A stretch of 64,000 bases of DNA, taken from NCBI RefSeq assembly GCF_004522105.1, contig NZ_SPUJ01000001.1, forward strand, positions 124,001 to 188,000, in the 5' to 3' direction. The notes under the pieces are model-generated. The model saw only the letters and a program-made list of their open reading frames with translations, ran no database searches and was not told where the DNA came from. The position numbers and the translations under genes were made by a program. This document shows, one piece after another, positions 17,907 to 26,086 of this stretch. This DNA comes from Nocardioides sp. 1609 (GTDB lineage: Bacteria > Actinomycetota > Actinomycetes > Propionibacteriales > Nocardioidaceae). Position 1 is the first letter of the stretch, and every line of letters begins with the position of its first letter.

Positions 17907-18325
17907 CCGCCCCGGGCACGGACCTGCGGGTCGGGCCCGACGTCACCATCCCCGCCGGCGAGCTCGTCGAGCGGTTCAGCCGGTCCTCGGGCCCCGGCGG
18001 GCAGTCGGTGAACACCACCGACAGCCGCGTCGAGCTCGAGTACGACGTCCTCGGCTCCACCGCCCTGACCGACGCCCAGCGGGCCCGGGTCGTGGGGCGG
18101 GTCGGGTCGCCGGTGCTCGTCGTCGCCTCCGAGCACCGCTCCCAGCACCGCAACCGGGTGGCGGCGCGCGAGCGGCTGGTCGACCGGCTCCGCACCGCAC
18201 TGGCCGCGCCCGCGCCGACCCGGCGCCCCACCAAGCCGACCAGGGGTTCGCAGCGGCGGCGGCTGGAGGCCAAGAAGCAGCGCGGTCGGACGAAGTCGAT
18301 GCGCGGACGGGTCCGCGGCGACTGA
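17903..18325 (+). CDS. arfB: Peptidyl-tRNA hydrolase ArfB-like rescue factor
   Basis: A 140-residue protein with the release-factor signature SSGPGGQSVNTTDSRVEL (GGQ at ~32). The region after it is short and it ends in a basic tail (RRRLEAKKQRGRTKSMRGR), like ArfB/YaeJ, which enters stalled ribosomes lacking a codon in the A site and hydrolyses peptidyl-tRNA. It lacks stop-codon recognition domains. The GTG at 17903 overlaps the preceding stop. The family call is clear. Confidence 0.92.
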   Translation: MTAPGTDLRVGPDVTIPAGELVERFSRSSGPGGQSVNTTDSRVELEYDVLGSTALTDAQRARVVGRVGSPVLVVASEHRSQHRNRVAARERLVDRLRTALAAPAPTRRPTKPTRGSQRRRLEAKKQRGRTKSMRGRVRGD

Positions 18326-18390
18326 GCCGCGCGGTACCGCAGGTCGGCGCACCGGTACCTGAGGTGGAGGGCACCGACGCCGTGCGTTCC

Positions 18391-18396
18391 TAGCGT
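18391..18396 (+). promoter_or_regulatory. -10 element of the leader-vanX-alr-ddl operon
   Basis: TAGCGT followed by 7 nt and the ATG at 18404, again a leaderless spacing. Transcription would begin on the start codon of the 24-codon leader ORF. Confidence 0.5.
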
Positions 18397-18403
18397 TCCC
18401 CTC

Positions 18404-18478
18404 ATGACCCACCCCACGACGTCCTCCGCCGCCCCGCTGCCCTCCGCCGCGAACGACGCCGCAGGGACCCCGGCATGA
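18404..18478 (+). CDS. Possible 24-residue leader peptide ahead of vanX
   Basis: An ATG at 18404, positioned for leaderless translation, opens a 24-codon Ser/Ala/Pro-rich ORF (MTHPTTSSAAPLPSAAND...). Its TGA overlaps the vanX ATG (ATGA at 18475-18478). vanX has no obvious ribosome-binding site of its own, so reading of the leader would deliver ribosomes to it. It could equally be an unrecognised N-terminal relic; codon bias cannot decide at this length. Confidence 0.4.
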   Translation: MTHPTTSSAAPLPSAANDAAGTPA

Positions 18479-19098
18479 CGATCCTGCTCTCCGACCCCCG
18501 CGTGGCCGCCGTGCCCGTGCACGACACCGGCGAGCCGCTGGTGCGGCTGCCCGTGGGCCTCTCCCCCGTCCGGGCCCTGGTGCGGGCCGGGATCGCCGGG
18601 CGGCTCGCTGCCGCGGCGGCCGCCCTCCCGGCCGGCATCGGCCTGCGGGTCGTCGAGGGGCACCGCACCGTGGCCGACCAGCGCTCGATCATCGCGACGT
18701 ACTCCGCCGCCCTCTGCGCGCGGCACCCGGGGATCTCGGCCGTCGACCTGCACGTGCTCTCCAGCCGCTTCGTGTCACCGGTCGCCGTGGCGCCGCACGT
18801 GGCCGGCGCCGCCGTCGACGTCACCCTCGTCGACGCCTGCGGCGACGAGCTCGACCTCGGGACGCCGATCGACGCGACTCCCGAGGAGAGCGGGGGCCGC
18901 TGCTACCTCGACGCCGACGGCATCGGCGCCGACGCCCGTGCCCACCGTGACCTGCTCGCCCGGGTCCTCGGAGGAGCCGGGCTGGTCAACTACCCGACCG
19001 AGTGGTGGCACTGGTCCTACGGCGACCGCTACTGGGCGTTGCTCACCGGGGCGCCGCACGCCCTCCACGGCCCGGTCGAGATCGCGGTCGCGGCATGA
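18475..19098 (+). CDS. vanX: D-alanyl-D-alanine dipeptidase, VanX/DdpX type (peptidase M15D)
   Basis: A 207-residue zinc peptidase that cleaves free D-Ala-D-Ala. The zinc site appears as APHVAGAAVDVTLVD (His ~107, Asp ~114) and PTEWWHWSYG (His ~180), with VVEGHRT supplying the conserved Arg region. There is no signal peptide, so it is cytoplasmic. It is followed by alr and ddl through ATGA overlaps. In glycopeptide resistance VanX removes D-Ala-D-Ala so an altered precursor dominates; in other bacteria DdpX/VanX recycles the dipeptide. Which applies here depends on what the neighbouring ligase makes. Confidence 0.9.
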   Translation: MTILLSDPRVAAVPVHDTGEPLVRLPVGLSPVRALVRAGIAGRLAAAAAALPAGIGLRVVEGHRTVADQRSIIATYSAALCARHPGISAVDLHVLSSRFVSPVAVAPHVAGAAVDVTLVDACGDELDLGTPIDATPEESGGRCYLDADGIGADARAHRDLLARVLGGAGLVNYPTEWWHWSYGDRYWALLTGAPHALHGPVEIAVAA

Positions 19099-20258
19099 GC
19101 CAGCCGGCGATGGAGCACCCCGCGGTGCCGACGTCACCGGCGCCGCGGCCGGCCGTCGGGGCCGTCGGGGCCATCGGGGCCGTGGGGGCCCGGCTGCACG
19201 TCGACCTGGACGCCGTCGCGGCCAACACCGCGCTCTTCGCGGCACGGACCCCCGGCGCACTGATGGCCGTCGTCAAGGCCGACGGCTTCGGCCACGGTGC
19301 CGCCGCCGTGGCCCGGACCGCGCTCGCGCACGGCGCCTCCTGGCTCGGGGTCACCAGCCTCGACGAGGCGCTCGCCCTGCGCGCGGACGGCGTCCGGGCG
19401 CCCGTGCTGAGCTGGCTGAACCCGGTCGAGGCCGACTTCACCGCCGCGATCGGCCACCAGGTCGACGTCGCCGTCCCGAGCGCGGCCCACCTCGCGGCCC
19501 TGACCCGCGCAGGACTCGGCGCGCGGGTGCACCTGCACCTCGACACCGGGATGGCGCGCGACGGCTCCGCCCCGTCCGACTGGGCGGCCCTGTGCCGCGC
19601 CGCCCGCCGGGCCGAGCGGGCCGGGCAGGTGCGGGTGGTCGGGGTGATGGGGCACCTCGGCTGCGCCGACGTCCCCGAGGACCCGGCGAACGCCGCCGCC
19701 CGGACGGTCTTCACGTGGGGCCTGGGCGTCGCCCGCGCCGCCGGGCTGCGGCCGCCGCTGCGCCACCTCGCCGCGACCGCGGCCACCCTCACCGACCCCG
19801 CCGCCCTGCACACGATGAGCCGGGTCGGCGCCGGCCTGGTCGGCATCGACCCGAGCGGCAGCACCCGGCTCTCCCCCGCTCTCACCCTCACCGCGCCGGT
19901 GGTCGGGGTCCGGCGGGTCGCCTCCGGCACCGCGGTCGGTTACGGCCACGCGTGGTCGGCCGACCGGCCCACGACGCTGGCGCTGCTGCCCCTCGGTTAC
20001 GCCGACGGGCTGCCCCGGGCGACGTCCGGGCGCGCCGAGGTGGCCCTGCGCGGTCGCCGGCACCCGGTGGTCGGGCGGATCTCGATGGACCAGGTCGTCG
20101 TCGACGTCGGCGACCAGCCCGTGCAGCCCGGCGACGTGGCGACCGTCTTCGGGCCCGGTCACGCCGGCGAGCCCACCGTCGCCGACTGGGCGGCCTGGGC
20201 CGACACCATCGAGCACGAGATCGTCACCGGCATCGGCGCCCGGGTGGCCCGGTCATGA
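19095..20258 (+). CDS. alr: Alanine racemase (PLP-dependent)
   Basis: A 387-residue fold-type III PLP enzyme that interconverts L- and D-alanine. PLP lysine motif VVKADGFGHG (~60), LHLDTGMARDG, HTMSRVGAGLVGIDPSG, TAVGYGHAW (catalytic Tyr) and LLPLGYADGLPR are present. The first ~30 residues are Ala/Pro/Val repeats before the barrel begins. It lacks the membrane domain of VanT serine racemases. ATGA overlaps join it to vanX upstream and ddl downstream. It could be the main housekeeping Alr or a dedicated second copy; the window alone does not say. Serine racemisation cannot be excluded. Confidence 0.9.
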   Translation: MSQPAMEHPAVPTSPAPRPAVGAVGAIGAVGARLHVDLDAVAANTALFAARTPGALMAVVKADGFGHGAAAVARTALAHGASWLGVTSLDEALALRADGVRAPVLSWLNPVEADFTAAIGHQVDVAVPSAAHLAALTRAGLGARVHLHLDTGMARDGSAPSDWAALCRAARRAERAGQVRVVGVMGHLGCADVPEDPANAAARTVFTWGLGVARAAGLRPPLRHLAATAATLTDPAALHTMSRVGAGLVGIDPSGSTRLSPALTLTAPVVGVRRVASGTAVGYGHAWSADRPTTLALLPLGYADGLPRATSGRAEVALRGRRHPVVGRISMDQVVVDVGDQPVQPGDVATVFGPGHAGEPTVADWAAWADTIEHEIVTGIGARVARS

Positions 20259-21274
20259 GCACCCCCGCCGGCACCCCCGCCGGCACCCCCACCGGCACCC
20301 CCACCGGCACCACCGACCGGGTCCGCGTCGCGGTCATCGGCGGCGGGGCCAGCTGCGAGCACGACGTCTCGCTCGCCTCGGCCGCGTCGGTCGCCGACCA
20401 CCTCGACCCCGCGGCGTACGACGTCGTCCGGCTGACCATCGATCCGCACGGCACCTGGCTGGACCGCGAGGGGCGCCCGGTCGGGCTCACCGGCGCCGCG
20501 TGCCTGCTGCGCCGGTGCGACGTCGTGCTGCCCGTCGTCCACGGCCCGCACGGCGAGGACGGCACCCTGGCCGCCCTGTGCGAGCTCGCCGGGGTCCCGT
20601 ACGTCGGCTCCGGCGTGCGCGCCGGCGCACTCGCGATGGACAAGTGGACGACCAAGCTCGTCGCGAACGCCGTCGGGGTGGCCACGGCCCCGGGCGTGCT
20701 CCTGACCCCGGCGGGCCGCGCGGGCCACCGGTGGACCCACCCCGTCGTGGTCAAGCCGGTCGCGGCCGGGTCGAGCCACGGCGTCACGCTCGTCGAGGAC
20801 CCGGCGGGCCTCGACGACGCGCTCGCAGCCGCCTTCGCCCTCGACGACCGGGTCCTCGTCGAGGACGTCGTGGTGGGCCGGGAGGTCGACGTCGCCGTGC
20901 TCGGTCGTCCCGACGGGTCGCGGGTGGTCTCGCCGGCGCTGGAGATCGTGGTCGACGGGCTGTTCGGCTTCGAGGAGAAGTACGGCGGCCACGCCGACTT
21001 CCGGTTGCCGGCCGCGATCTCCGACACCGAGCGCAAGGCCCTGGAGGACGCCGCGGTCGCCGTCTACGACGCGCTGGGCTGTGCCGGCGTGGCGCGCGTC
21101 GACTTCTTCCTCCCCGACGAGGTGTCCCGGGGGCCGATGGCCGGGCCGGTGCTCAACGAGGTCAACACGATGCCCGGCTTCACCGCCCAGTCGCAGGTGC
21201 CGCGGATGTTCGCCGCCGCCGGCCTGCCGTACGCCGACCTGCTCGACCTGCTGGTCCGCGACGCGCTGGCATGA
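20255..21274 (+). CDS. ddl: D-alanine--D-alanine ligase family (ATP-grasp)
   Basis: A 339-residue ATP-grasp ligase. Residues 1-19 are a Gly-Thr-Pro repeat; then VAVIGGGASCEHDVSLASA, VVHGPHGEDGTL, VKPVAAGSSHGVTLV, the omega-loop FGFEEKYGGHADFRLP and the metal-binding VLNEVNTMPGFT. The EKY in the omega-loop argues against VanA/VanB D-lactate ligases, which have KGSEN-type loops, but does not separate D-Ala-D-Ala from D-Ala-D-Ser ligases. Being co-translated with a D-Ala-D-Ala dipeptidase makes the latter worth testing. Confidence 0.88.
   Translation: MSTPAGTPAGTPTGTPTGTTDRVRVAVIGGGASCEHDVSLASAASVADHLDPAAYDVVRLTIDPHGTWLDREGRPVGLTGAACLLRRCDVVLPVVHGPHGEDGTLAALCELAGVPYVGSGVRAGALAMDKWTTKLVANAVGVATAPGVLLTPAGRAGHRWTHPVVVKPVAAGSSHGVTLVEDPAGLDDALAAAFALDDRVLVEDVVVGREVDVAVLGRPDGSRVVSPALEIVVDGLFGFEEKYGGHADFRLPAAISDTERKALEDAAVAVYDALGCAGVARVDFFLPDEVSRGPMAGPVLNEVNTMPGFTAQSQVPRMFAAAGLPYADLLDLLVRDALA
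20261..20308 (+). repeat. Four 12-bp in-frame repeats at the ddl start
   Basis: Units of ACCCCCGCCGGC or ACCCCCACCGGC repeat four times, encoding the Gly-Thr-Pro N-terminal run of Ddl. Such repeats can vary in copy number without shifting the frame. Confidence 0.8.
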
Positions 21275-21391
21275 GCCCCGGTTCGCCCGGCGTCGGCCCT
21301 GGTGGGCCCGGGTGAGCACCCGGTGGGCGCCGGCGACGTGGTTCGATGGCCCGGTCATGAGCCGGTCCACCCATCCAGTCGAGGCGGGGTC

Positions 21392-22639
21392 GTGGACGAT
21401 CGGGTGAGGCAGTGGGCGCCGACGCTCGCCCTCAGCGTGCTCGTCCTCGCGCTGGGCCTCGCCGAGGCGGTCTCGACGACGTACGTCTACAGCACCCACG
21501 GCCGGGGCGCGCTGGCGCTCGTGGCCACAGCGACCGCGGGCGCCGTGGCGGCGAGCCGCCGGTTCCCGGGACCGGCCCTCGCGCTCGCCTGGCTGGTGCT
21601 GCTGCTGCAGCTGGCGAGCGACACCCAGCTGATGCTCGTGCAGGCGGCCTTCGTGGTGGTCTCCTTCGCCTCGGCCCGCTGGGGCCACCCGCTCACCGTG
21701 CTCGCCAGCGCCCTCTCGGTGCCGGGCGCGGCGTTCTGCCTGGTGCTCCTGGTCGCCACCCAGGACTACCTGCCGCTGCTCGACGTCGTCGGCTACCAGG
21801 CCCTGCTCGACACGGCGTACCGCTTCGGCGACTCGTGGCGGATCGGCGCCGTCGTCATCGTGGTCGGCCTGCTCGGCCTGCCCTGGCTGGCCGGCATCGC
21901 GATGCGCTTCAGCGACCGGGCCCGCGCCTCCCAGGCCTCGCAGGTCCGGGCCGAGGAGGAGGCCGCGCGCGCCGTCCGCGAGTCCGAGCAGGCCCGCGAG
22001 ATCGCCCGGCTGCGCGACGAGCAGGCCCGGCTGGCCCGCGACGTGCACGACGTGGTGGGGCACTCGCTCGCGGTGATCCTGGCCCAGGCCGAGTCGGGGC
22101 AGTACCTGCCCGACGACGACCCCGCCCGCCTCAAGCAGACGATGGCGACCATCGCGACCTCGGCCCGCTCCTCGCTGCAGGAGGTGCGCGCGGTGCTCAC
22201 GCCCGACGCCGCTGCCGGCGCCGCGCCGCGCCCGCTCGACACCCTGGTCGAGGGCGTGCGGGCCGGCGGCCACGAGGTCGTGTCGCGCGAGCTGGGCACG
22301 CCGCAGCCGCTGCCGCCCGAGCTGGAGGTCGTCGCCTACCGCGTGCTGCAGGAGATGCTGACCAACGCCGTCAAGCACGGCAGCCGCGACGAGCCGGTCT
22401 TCGTCGAGCGGCACTGGCCCGACGGCGCCTTCGCGGGCGAGCTGCGGATCGAGGTCCGCAACACCGCCCTCACCCGGCCCCCCGCCGGGGCCGGCGAGAC
22501 CGACGACACCGGTCGCGGTCTCGACGGCATGCGCCACCGGCTCGAGGCGGTCGGCGGCCGGCTCGACGTCCGCCGCCGCGACGAGGACGCCGTCGTGTCG
22601 TTCACCGTGACCGCCTGGCTGCCCGTCAGCCGGCTCTGA
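21392..22639 (+). CDS. Sensor histidine kinase, NarL/DesK-type (HisKA_3)
   Basis: A 415-residue membrane kinase. About five or six hydrophobic segments occupy residues 5-170, then a coiled-coil-like linker (VRAEEEAARAVRESEQARE). The phospho-acceptor His is in LARDVHDVVGHSLAV (~217), the N box is LTNAVKHG (~322) and the G box GRGLDGMRHRLEA (~375). The GTG at 21392 follows GAGGCGGGG. It lies 117 bp after ddl and 31 bp before the response regulator, so it may belong to the same transcript. The signal is unknown. Confidence 0.9.
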   Translation: MDDRVRQWAPTLALSVLVLALGLAEAVSTTYVYSTHGRGALALVATATAGAVAASRRFPGPALALAWLVLLLQLASDTQLMLVQAAFVVVSFASARWGHPLTVLASALSVPGAAFCLVLLVATQDYLPLLDVVGYQALLDTAYRFGDSWRIGAVVIVVGLLGLPWLAGIAMRFSDRARASQASQVRAEEEAARAVRESEQAREIARLRDEQARLARDVHDVVGHSLAVILAQAESGQYLPDDDPARLKQTMATIATSARSSLQEVRAVLTPDAAAGAAPRPLDTLVEGVRAGGHEVVSRELGTPQPLPPELEVVAYRVLQEMLTNAVKHGSRDEPVFVERHWPDGAFAGELRIEVRNTALTRPPAGAGETDDTGRGLDGMRHRLEAVGGRLDVRRRDEDAVVSFTVTAWLPVSRL

Positions 22640-22670
22640 GACGGTGCGGGCGACCCGGGATGATGGGGCC

Positions 22671-23380
22671 ATGACCGACATCCGGGTGCTCCTCGTCGAC
22701 GACCAGGAGCTGTTCCGCGAGGGCGTGCGGGTGATCGTCGACGCCCAGGACGGCATGGGTGTCGTCGGCACCGCCGGCGACGGGCTCGAGGCCGTCCGGC
22801 TCGTCGACGAGCTCGCCCCGGACGTCGTGCTGATGGACGTCCGGATGCCCGAGATGGACGGCGTCGAGGCGACCCGGCAGATCTTCGCGCCCGACCGGGT
22901 GGCGCGCCGCGCCGCGGGCGGGGCCCGGCCGGTGCGGGTGGTCGTGCTGACGACGTTCAACCTCGACGACCGGGCGGCGACCGCGATCCGGCACGGCGCC
23001 AGCGGCTTCCTGCTCAAGGACACCACGCCGCCGATGCTGGCCGACGCCATCCGCACCGTCCACACCGGCAACGCCGTGCTGGCCCCCGGCGACCTGACCT
23101 CGCTGCTCGCGGGCAGCTTCACGCCCCCGACGCCGACCCCGGCGGCCTACCTCGACCTCAGACCTGCGCCTCGATCTCGCCGGCGACGGTCACCGACAAG
23201 GAGCGGGAGGTCTTCGGCGCCGTCGCCCGCGGACTCTCCAACGCCGAGGTGGGCGGCCTGGTGTTCGCCTCCGAGTCGACCGTGAAGACCCACGTGGGAG
23301 CGATCCTGCGCAAGCTCGGCCTGCGCGACCGCGTCCAGATCGTCGTCTACGCCCACGAGCACGGGCTCGTCGAGCGCTGA
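22671..23380 (+). pseudogene. LuxR/NarL-type response regulator, frameshifted between receiver and DNA-binding domain
   Basis: The receiver domain reads normally from the ATG at 22671 (VLLVDDQELFREGVRV, phospho-Asp in VVLMDVRMPEMDG ~56, FLLKDTTPPMLADAI) to about residue 160. The LuxR helix-turn-helix follows in the -1 frame from about 23162 to the TGA at 23380 (VTDKEREVFGAVARGLSNAEV, STVKTHVGAILRKLGLRDR). The frame-0 ORF instead runs into an Arg/Ser-rich stretch and stops at 23285. One missing base in the linker (23105-23188, which has C-runs) explains this. It is either a real loss of function, a sequencing error, or less likely programmed -1 frameshifting. Both halves look well conserved, so the lesion is recent. 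Confidence 0.85.
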
Positions 23381-23410
23381 CCGACCCACCGAGGGCGCTG
23401 ACCCGCCGAC

Positions 23411-24511
23411 TCAGGCCGACTCACGCCGACTCAGGCCGACCCACGGCGCGGCGAACAGCCACCGCGCCCCGACCGCCTCCAGCAGCCGCTGCAGGGCGAG
23501 GCAGACCAGGACCACCGCGGCGGTGACGAGCACCGGGTAGAGCGCGGCGAGCGGTAGCGACCGCGCGACGCCGTCGGTCACGACGCGGCCCGAGGTGGCG
23601 TGCACCAGCGCCACGAGCGGTAGGTGCAGCACGTAGATCGGCAGGGTGCGCCGGCCGAGGGCGGCCACGGCCGGGCCGACCGGGGTGCGGGCGAGGACAC
23701 CGGCCGCGGCGACGCCGGCGAGGATGCCGAGCAGCCCGAGCAGGGGCCGGACGCCGAACCAGGCGTCGGCGTCCAGCGCCTGCCACAGCCCGGCCGCCAC
23801 GGCGAACGCCGCGACCACGCCGGCGACCACCCACGGACGGGCGCGCGAGAGCCGCCCCACGGCGGGCAGGCGCGCGGCGCGCGCGCCGAGCAGGAACCAG
23901 ACGAGGTTGACGAGCAGGCCGGCCCGGTTGCCCGGCGTGGGCACCAGGCCGGCGCTCGCCACCGCGCTGAGCACGAGGGCGCCCGCCAGCGCCCAGTGCG
24001 GCGCGGACCGGGTCGCGCGCGCCACGGCGACGTACAGGGCCAGGGCGAGGAGGTACCAGAGGTTTCCCGGCGTCACGGTCAGCTGCACGAGCAGCGCGCG
24101 AGGACCGTCGGCGATCGCGGTGTCGAAACCGGGCGTGGCCTGCAGGACGAGGGTGTGCACCAGCGTCCAGAGCACGAAGAGGTACGCCAGCGGCGCGACC
24201 CGGCGCCGCCACACCTCCGGCCACGGCCGCTCGACCTGGCGGGCCGCGAAGAGCCCCGAGATCAGGAAGAACAGCGGCATCCGCACGGGCAGCAGGAGCT
24301 CGGAGGCCCGGCCCCAGGCGCCGGTGACCGGCACGCCCACGTCCCACGGGAGGGCGAGGTAGTCCTTGCGGGTCACGTGCCACAGCACGACGAGCACGAT
24401 GCAGACGCCCTTGGCGACGTCGGCCCACTGCTGGCGGGCCGGCCGCGGGTCGGGTCGCGGGTCGGGTCGCGGGTCTGGTCGCGGGTCTGGCGGGAGGGAG
24501 CTCTCAGGCAC
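23411..24511 (-). CDS. Acyltransferase 3 family membrane protein
   Basis: A 366-residue integral membrane protein with about ten hydrophobic segments. It begins WADVAKGVCIVLVVLWHVTRK, where the His is the conserved catalytic residue of the acyltransferase 3 (OafA-like) family, followed by MPLFFLISGLFAARQVERPW and a late LPIYVLHLPLV. Such enzymes O-acylate sugars or peptidoglycan on the outer face of the membrane. The GTG at 24511 gives a Pro-Arg-Asp repeat as N-terminus. It converges on the response-regulator gene. The target is unknown. Confidence 0.85.
   Translation of the reverse strand: MPESSLPPDPRPDPRPDPRPDPRPARQQWADVAKGVCIVLVVLWHVTRKDYLALPWDVGVPVTGAWGRASELLLPVRMPLFFLISGLFAARQVERPWPEVWRRRVAPLAYLFVLWTLVHTLVLQATPGFDTAIADGPRALLVQLTVTPGNLWYLLALALYVAVARATRSAPHWALAGALVLSAVASAGLVPTPGNRAGLLVNLVWFLLGARAARLPAVGRLSRARPWVVAGVVAAFAVAAGLWQALDADAWFGVRPLLGLLGILAGVAAAGVLARTPVGPAVAALGRRTLPIYVLHLPLVALVHATSGRVVTDGVARSLPLAALYPVLVTAAVVLVCLALQRLLEAVGARWLFAAPWVGLSRRESA
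24444..24491 (-). repeat. Four 12-bp in-frame repeats coding (DPRP)n
   Basis: Units CGCGGGTCGGGT and CGCGGGTCTGGT (plus strand) repeat four times and encode the Asp-Pro-Arg-Pro run before the first membrane helix of the acyltransferase. Confidence 0.8.
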
Positions 24512-24780
24512 CCGATGATCGTCGCGGCGCGGGGGCGGGCACCGGATCGTCCGCAGGTACCGCGGCACCACCCCCTGGTACGACGTCCCGCCGGGGCCTG
24601 CGCAGCCCGAGGAGCAGCAGCGCCCCCCACGAGCCCGCCCGGGGCAGCCGCCCACCAGAGGAACCGACGGCCCCGAGTCGTGCTCCGACGCCAGGACGAG
24701 CCGGGTCGCGACCACATCGGGGAAGACCCCGACCGCCCACCGGGATCGCGTCGGCGCCGTTACCTGCCCATACTAGCTCC
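24512..24780. other. Gap without a convincing gene
   Basis: These 269 bp have open frames on the minus strand, but their products are Arg/Pro/Gly-rich and match no family I recognise. CATACT at 24769-24774 may be the -10 of the following small gene. Confidence 0.4.
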
Positions 24781-24957
24781 GTGCGCAGCCAGGCCGAGCG
24801 GGACGAGAAGACGATCGAGATCGGCGTCATCCTGGCGTGCCTGGCCGTCGTCGGCCTGGCCATCACGGTCGTCGGGCAGACCGGCCACGGCTGGATCGCC
24901 CTGGGTGTCGTGGTCATGGTGCTCGGCGTCGTTCGCGACCGCCGCCGCCGCCGCTGA
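24781..24957 (+). CDS. Small two-helix membrane protein
   Basis: A 58-residue protein with a charged start (VRSQAERDEKTIEIG), two hydrophobic segments (VILACLAVVGLAITVVG and WIALGVVVMVLGVV) and a basic end (RDRRRRR). I do not recognise the family. The GTG at 24781 has CATACT 6 nt upstream, a leaderless layout. Its 3' end overlaps, on the opposite strand, the sequence that would be the lost C-terminus of the next acyltransferase. Confidence 0.55.
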   Translation: MRSQAERDEKTIEIGVILACLAVVGLAITVVGQTGHGWIALGVVVMVLGVVRDRRRRR

Positions 24958-25081
24958 TCCGTCGCGACGCCGTCGCGACGACCCGCTCGAGCGGTCCGGA
25001 GCGGTCGAGGGCGGCGTACAGCGCGCCGATCCACAGCAGCACCAGCACGTGCCAGACGAAGCTGTCCGGCTCCTCGGCGGG

Positions 25082-26086
25082 TCAGACGACGTCGGTGCGC
25101 ATGACGACGTGCAGGCTGTAGAGCGTCAGCGTCATCGTCCCGGCCCCGCACAGCACCTGCACCGCCCGCTCCCCCGGCTCGGCCAGGGCCGACACGGCCG
25201 CGACCAGCAGCAGGCAGAGACCGACCACGACCACGGCGCTCCCGCCGGTCTGCAGGAGGTCGAACGGCGTCGTCGAGTGCGGCGCGACGACGAGGAGCCA
25301 ACGCCAGCCGTCGTCGGTCGGGGTCTGGCCGTACATCCCGGAGGCGATCCGGTCGAGCTCGGCGGCGCCGAACCGGTCGCGGGTCAGCAGTCCCGAGACG
25401 AGGGTCGCGCCGGCCGCGACCGCGAGGCCGACCGCCACCAGCCGCGCGGCGACCCGGGTCGACCCGAGGTCGAGGCGGCCCAGGGCGAGGCCGAGCAGCA
25501 GGTAGGCCAGCCACGGCACGGCCGGGTAGTAGCCGGTGAGCAGCAGCTCGGACAGCAGGCGTCCGGGCTCGGCCAGCTGGTCGAGGGCCGGGCTCGCGGT
25601 GCCGCGGTCCGGCAGGACCGGCCGCACCAGGTGGCTGACGACGGGGACGGCGACCGCCCAGCCGGCCGCCAGGGCCAGGAGGGGCCTGGCCCGCAGCCCG
25701 AGGAAGGGCAGGGCGAGCACGAAGAGCACCGCGTAGTAGGTGAGGATCACCGCGAGGCCGGTGTCGAGCTCCCCCAGCAGCAGCCCGACCAGACCGACCA
25801 GCACCGCCCGGACGACGATCGCCAGGCTCGACCGGACCCGCCGGCGGCCCGCGAACGGCGTCCGCCGACCCGAGACGAGCGCCAGCGAGACGCCGGCGAG
25901 CACCGCGAAGAGCGCCGACGCGCGGCCGCCGGCCAGCCACTGCGACCAGGTCAGGTCACCGGCGGAGGTGCGTGCGTCGAGGACGTGCGTGGCCACCATG
26001 CCCAGCAGCGCCAGGCAGCGGGCGACGTCGATCCCGACGAGCCGCGCGGTCGGGCGCGACGAGCTAGAAGCCGAGGCGCCGGCCAC
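25082..26086 (-). CDS. Heparan-alpha-glucosaminide N-acetyltransferase-like membrane protein, truncated by an in-frame TGA
   Basis: A 334-residue multi-helix protein of the DUF1624/DUF418-like acyltransferase group: [20 protein letters not shown] at the start, [15 protein letters not shown], and [15 protein letters not shown] at the end. Directly after the TGA the same frame continues PAEEPDSFVWHVLVLLWIGALYAAL, the expected last helix of the family, and stays open to 24914. A single TGG-to-TGA change would explain the stop. GGGGAG precedes the GTG at 26086, which overlaps the end of purE by 23 bp. Without the last helix, activity is doubtful. Confidence 0.75.
   Translation of the reverse strand: MAGASASSSSRPTARLVGIDVARCLALLGMVATHVLDARTSAGDLTWSQWLAGGRASALFAVLAGVSLALVSGRRTPFAGRRRVRSSLAIVVRAVLVGLVGLLLGELDTGLAVILTYYAVLFVLALPFLGLRARPLLALAAGWAVAVPVVSHLVRPVLPDRGTASPALDQLAEPGRLLSELLLTGYYPAVPWLAYLLLGLALGRLDLGSTRVAARLVAVGLAVAAGATLVSGLLTRDRFGAAELDRIASGMYGQTPTDDGWRWLLVVAPHSTTPFDLLQTGGSAVVVVGLCLLLVAAVSALAEPGERAVQVLCGAGTMTLTLYSLHVVMRTDVV

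Noticed and set aside
20255..21274. VanA/VanB-type D-Ala-D-Lac ligase
   Set aside because: The omega-loop has EKY rather than the KGSEN-like segment, and no vanH dehydrogenase is adjacent.
21271..21315. Fourteen-codon ORF overlapping the ddl stop by ATGA
   Set aside because: It is Gly/Pro-only sequence in a GC-rich gap and leads to no coupled gene; the kinase has its own ribosome site 70 bp later.
20159..23122. Long minus-strand frame of nearly 1000 codons over ddl and the kinase
   Set aside because: Low-complexity product, no recognisable motif, and fully opposite to three well-supported genes.
24512..24780. Additional minus-strand protein upstream of the acyltransferase
   Set aside because: Open frames exist but their products are Arg/Pro/Gly-rich without motifs, and the family alignment starts after the DPRP repeat.
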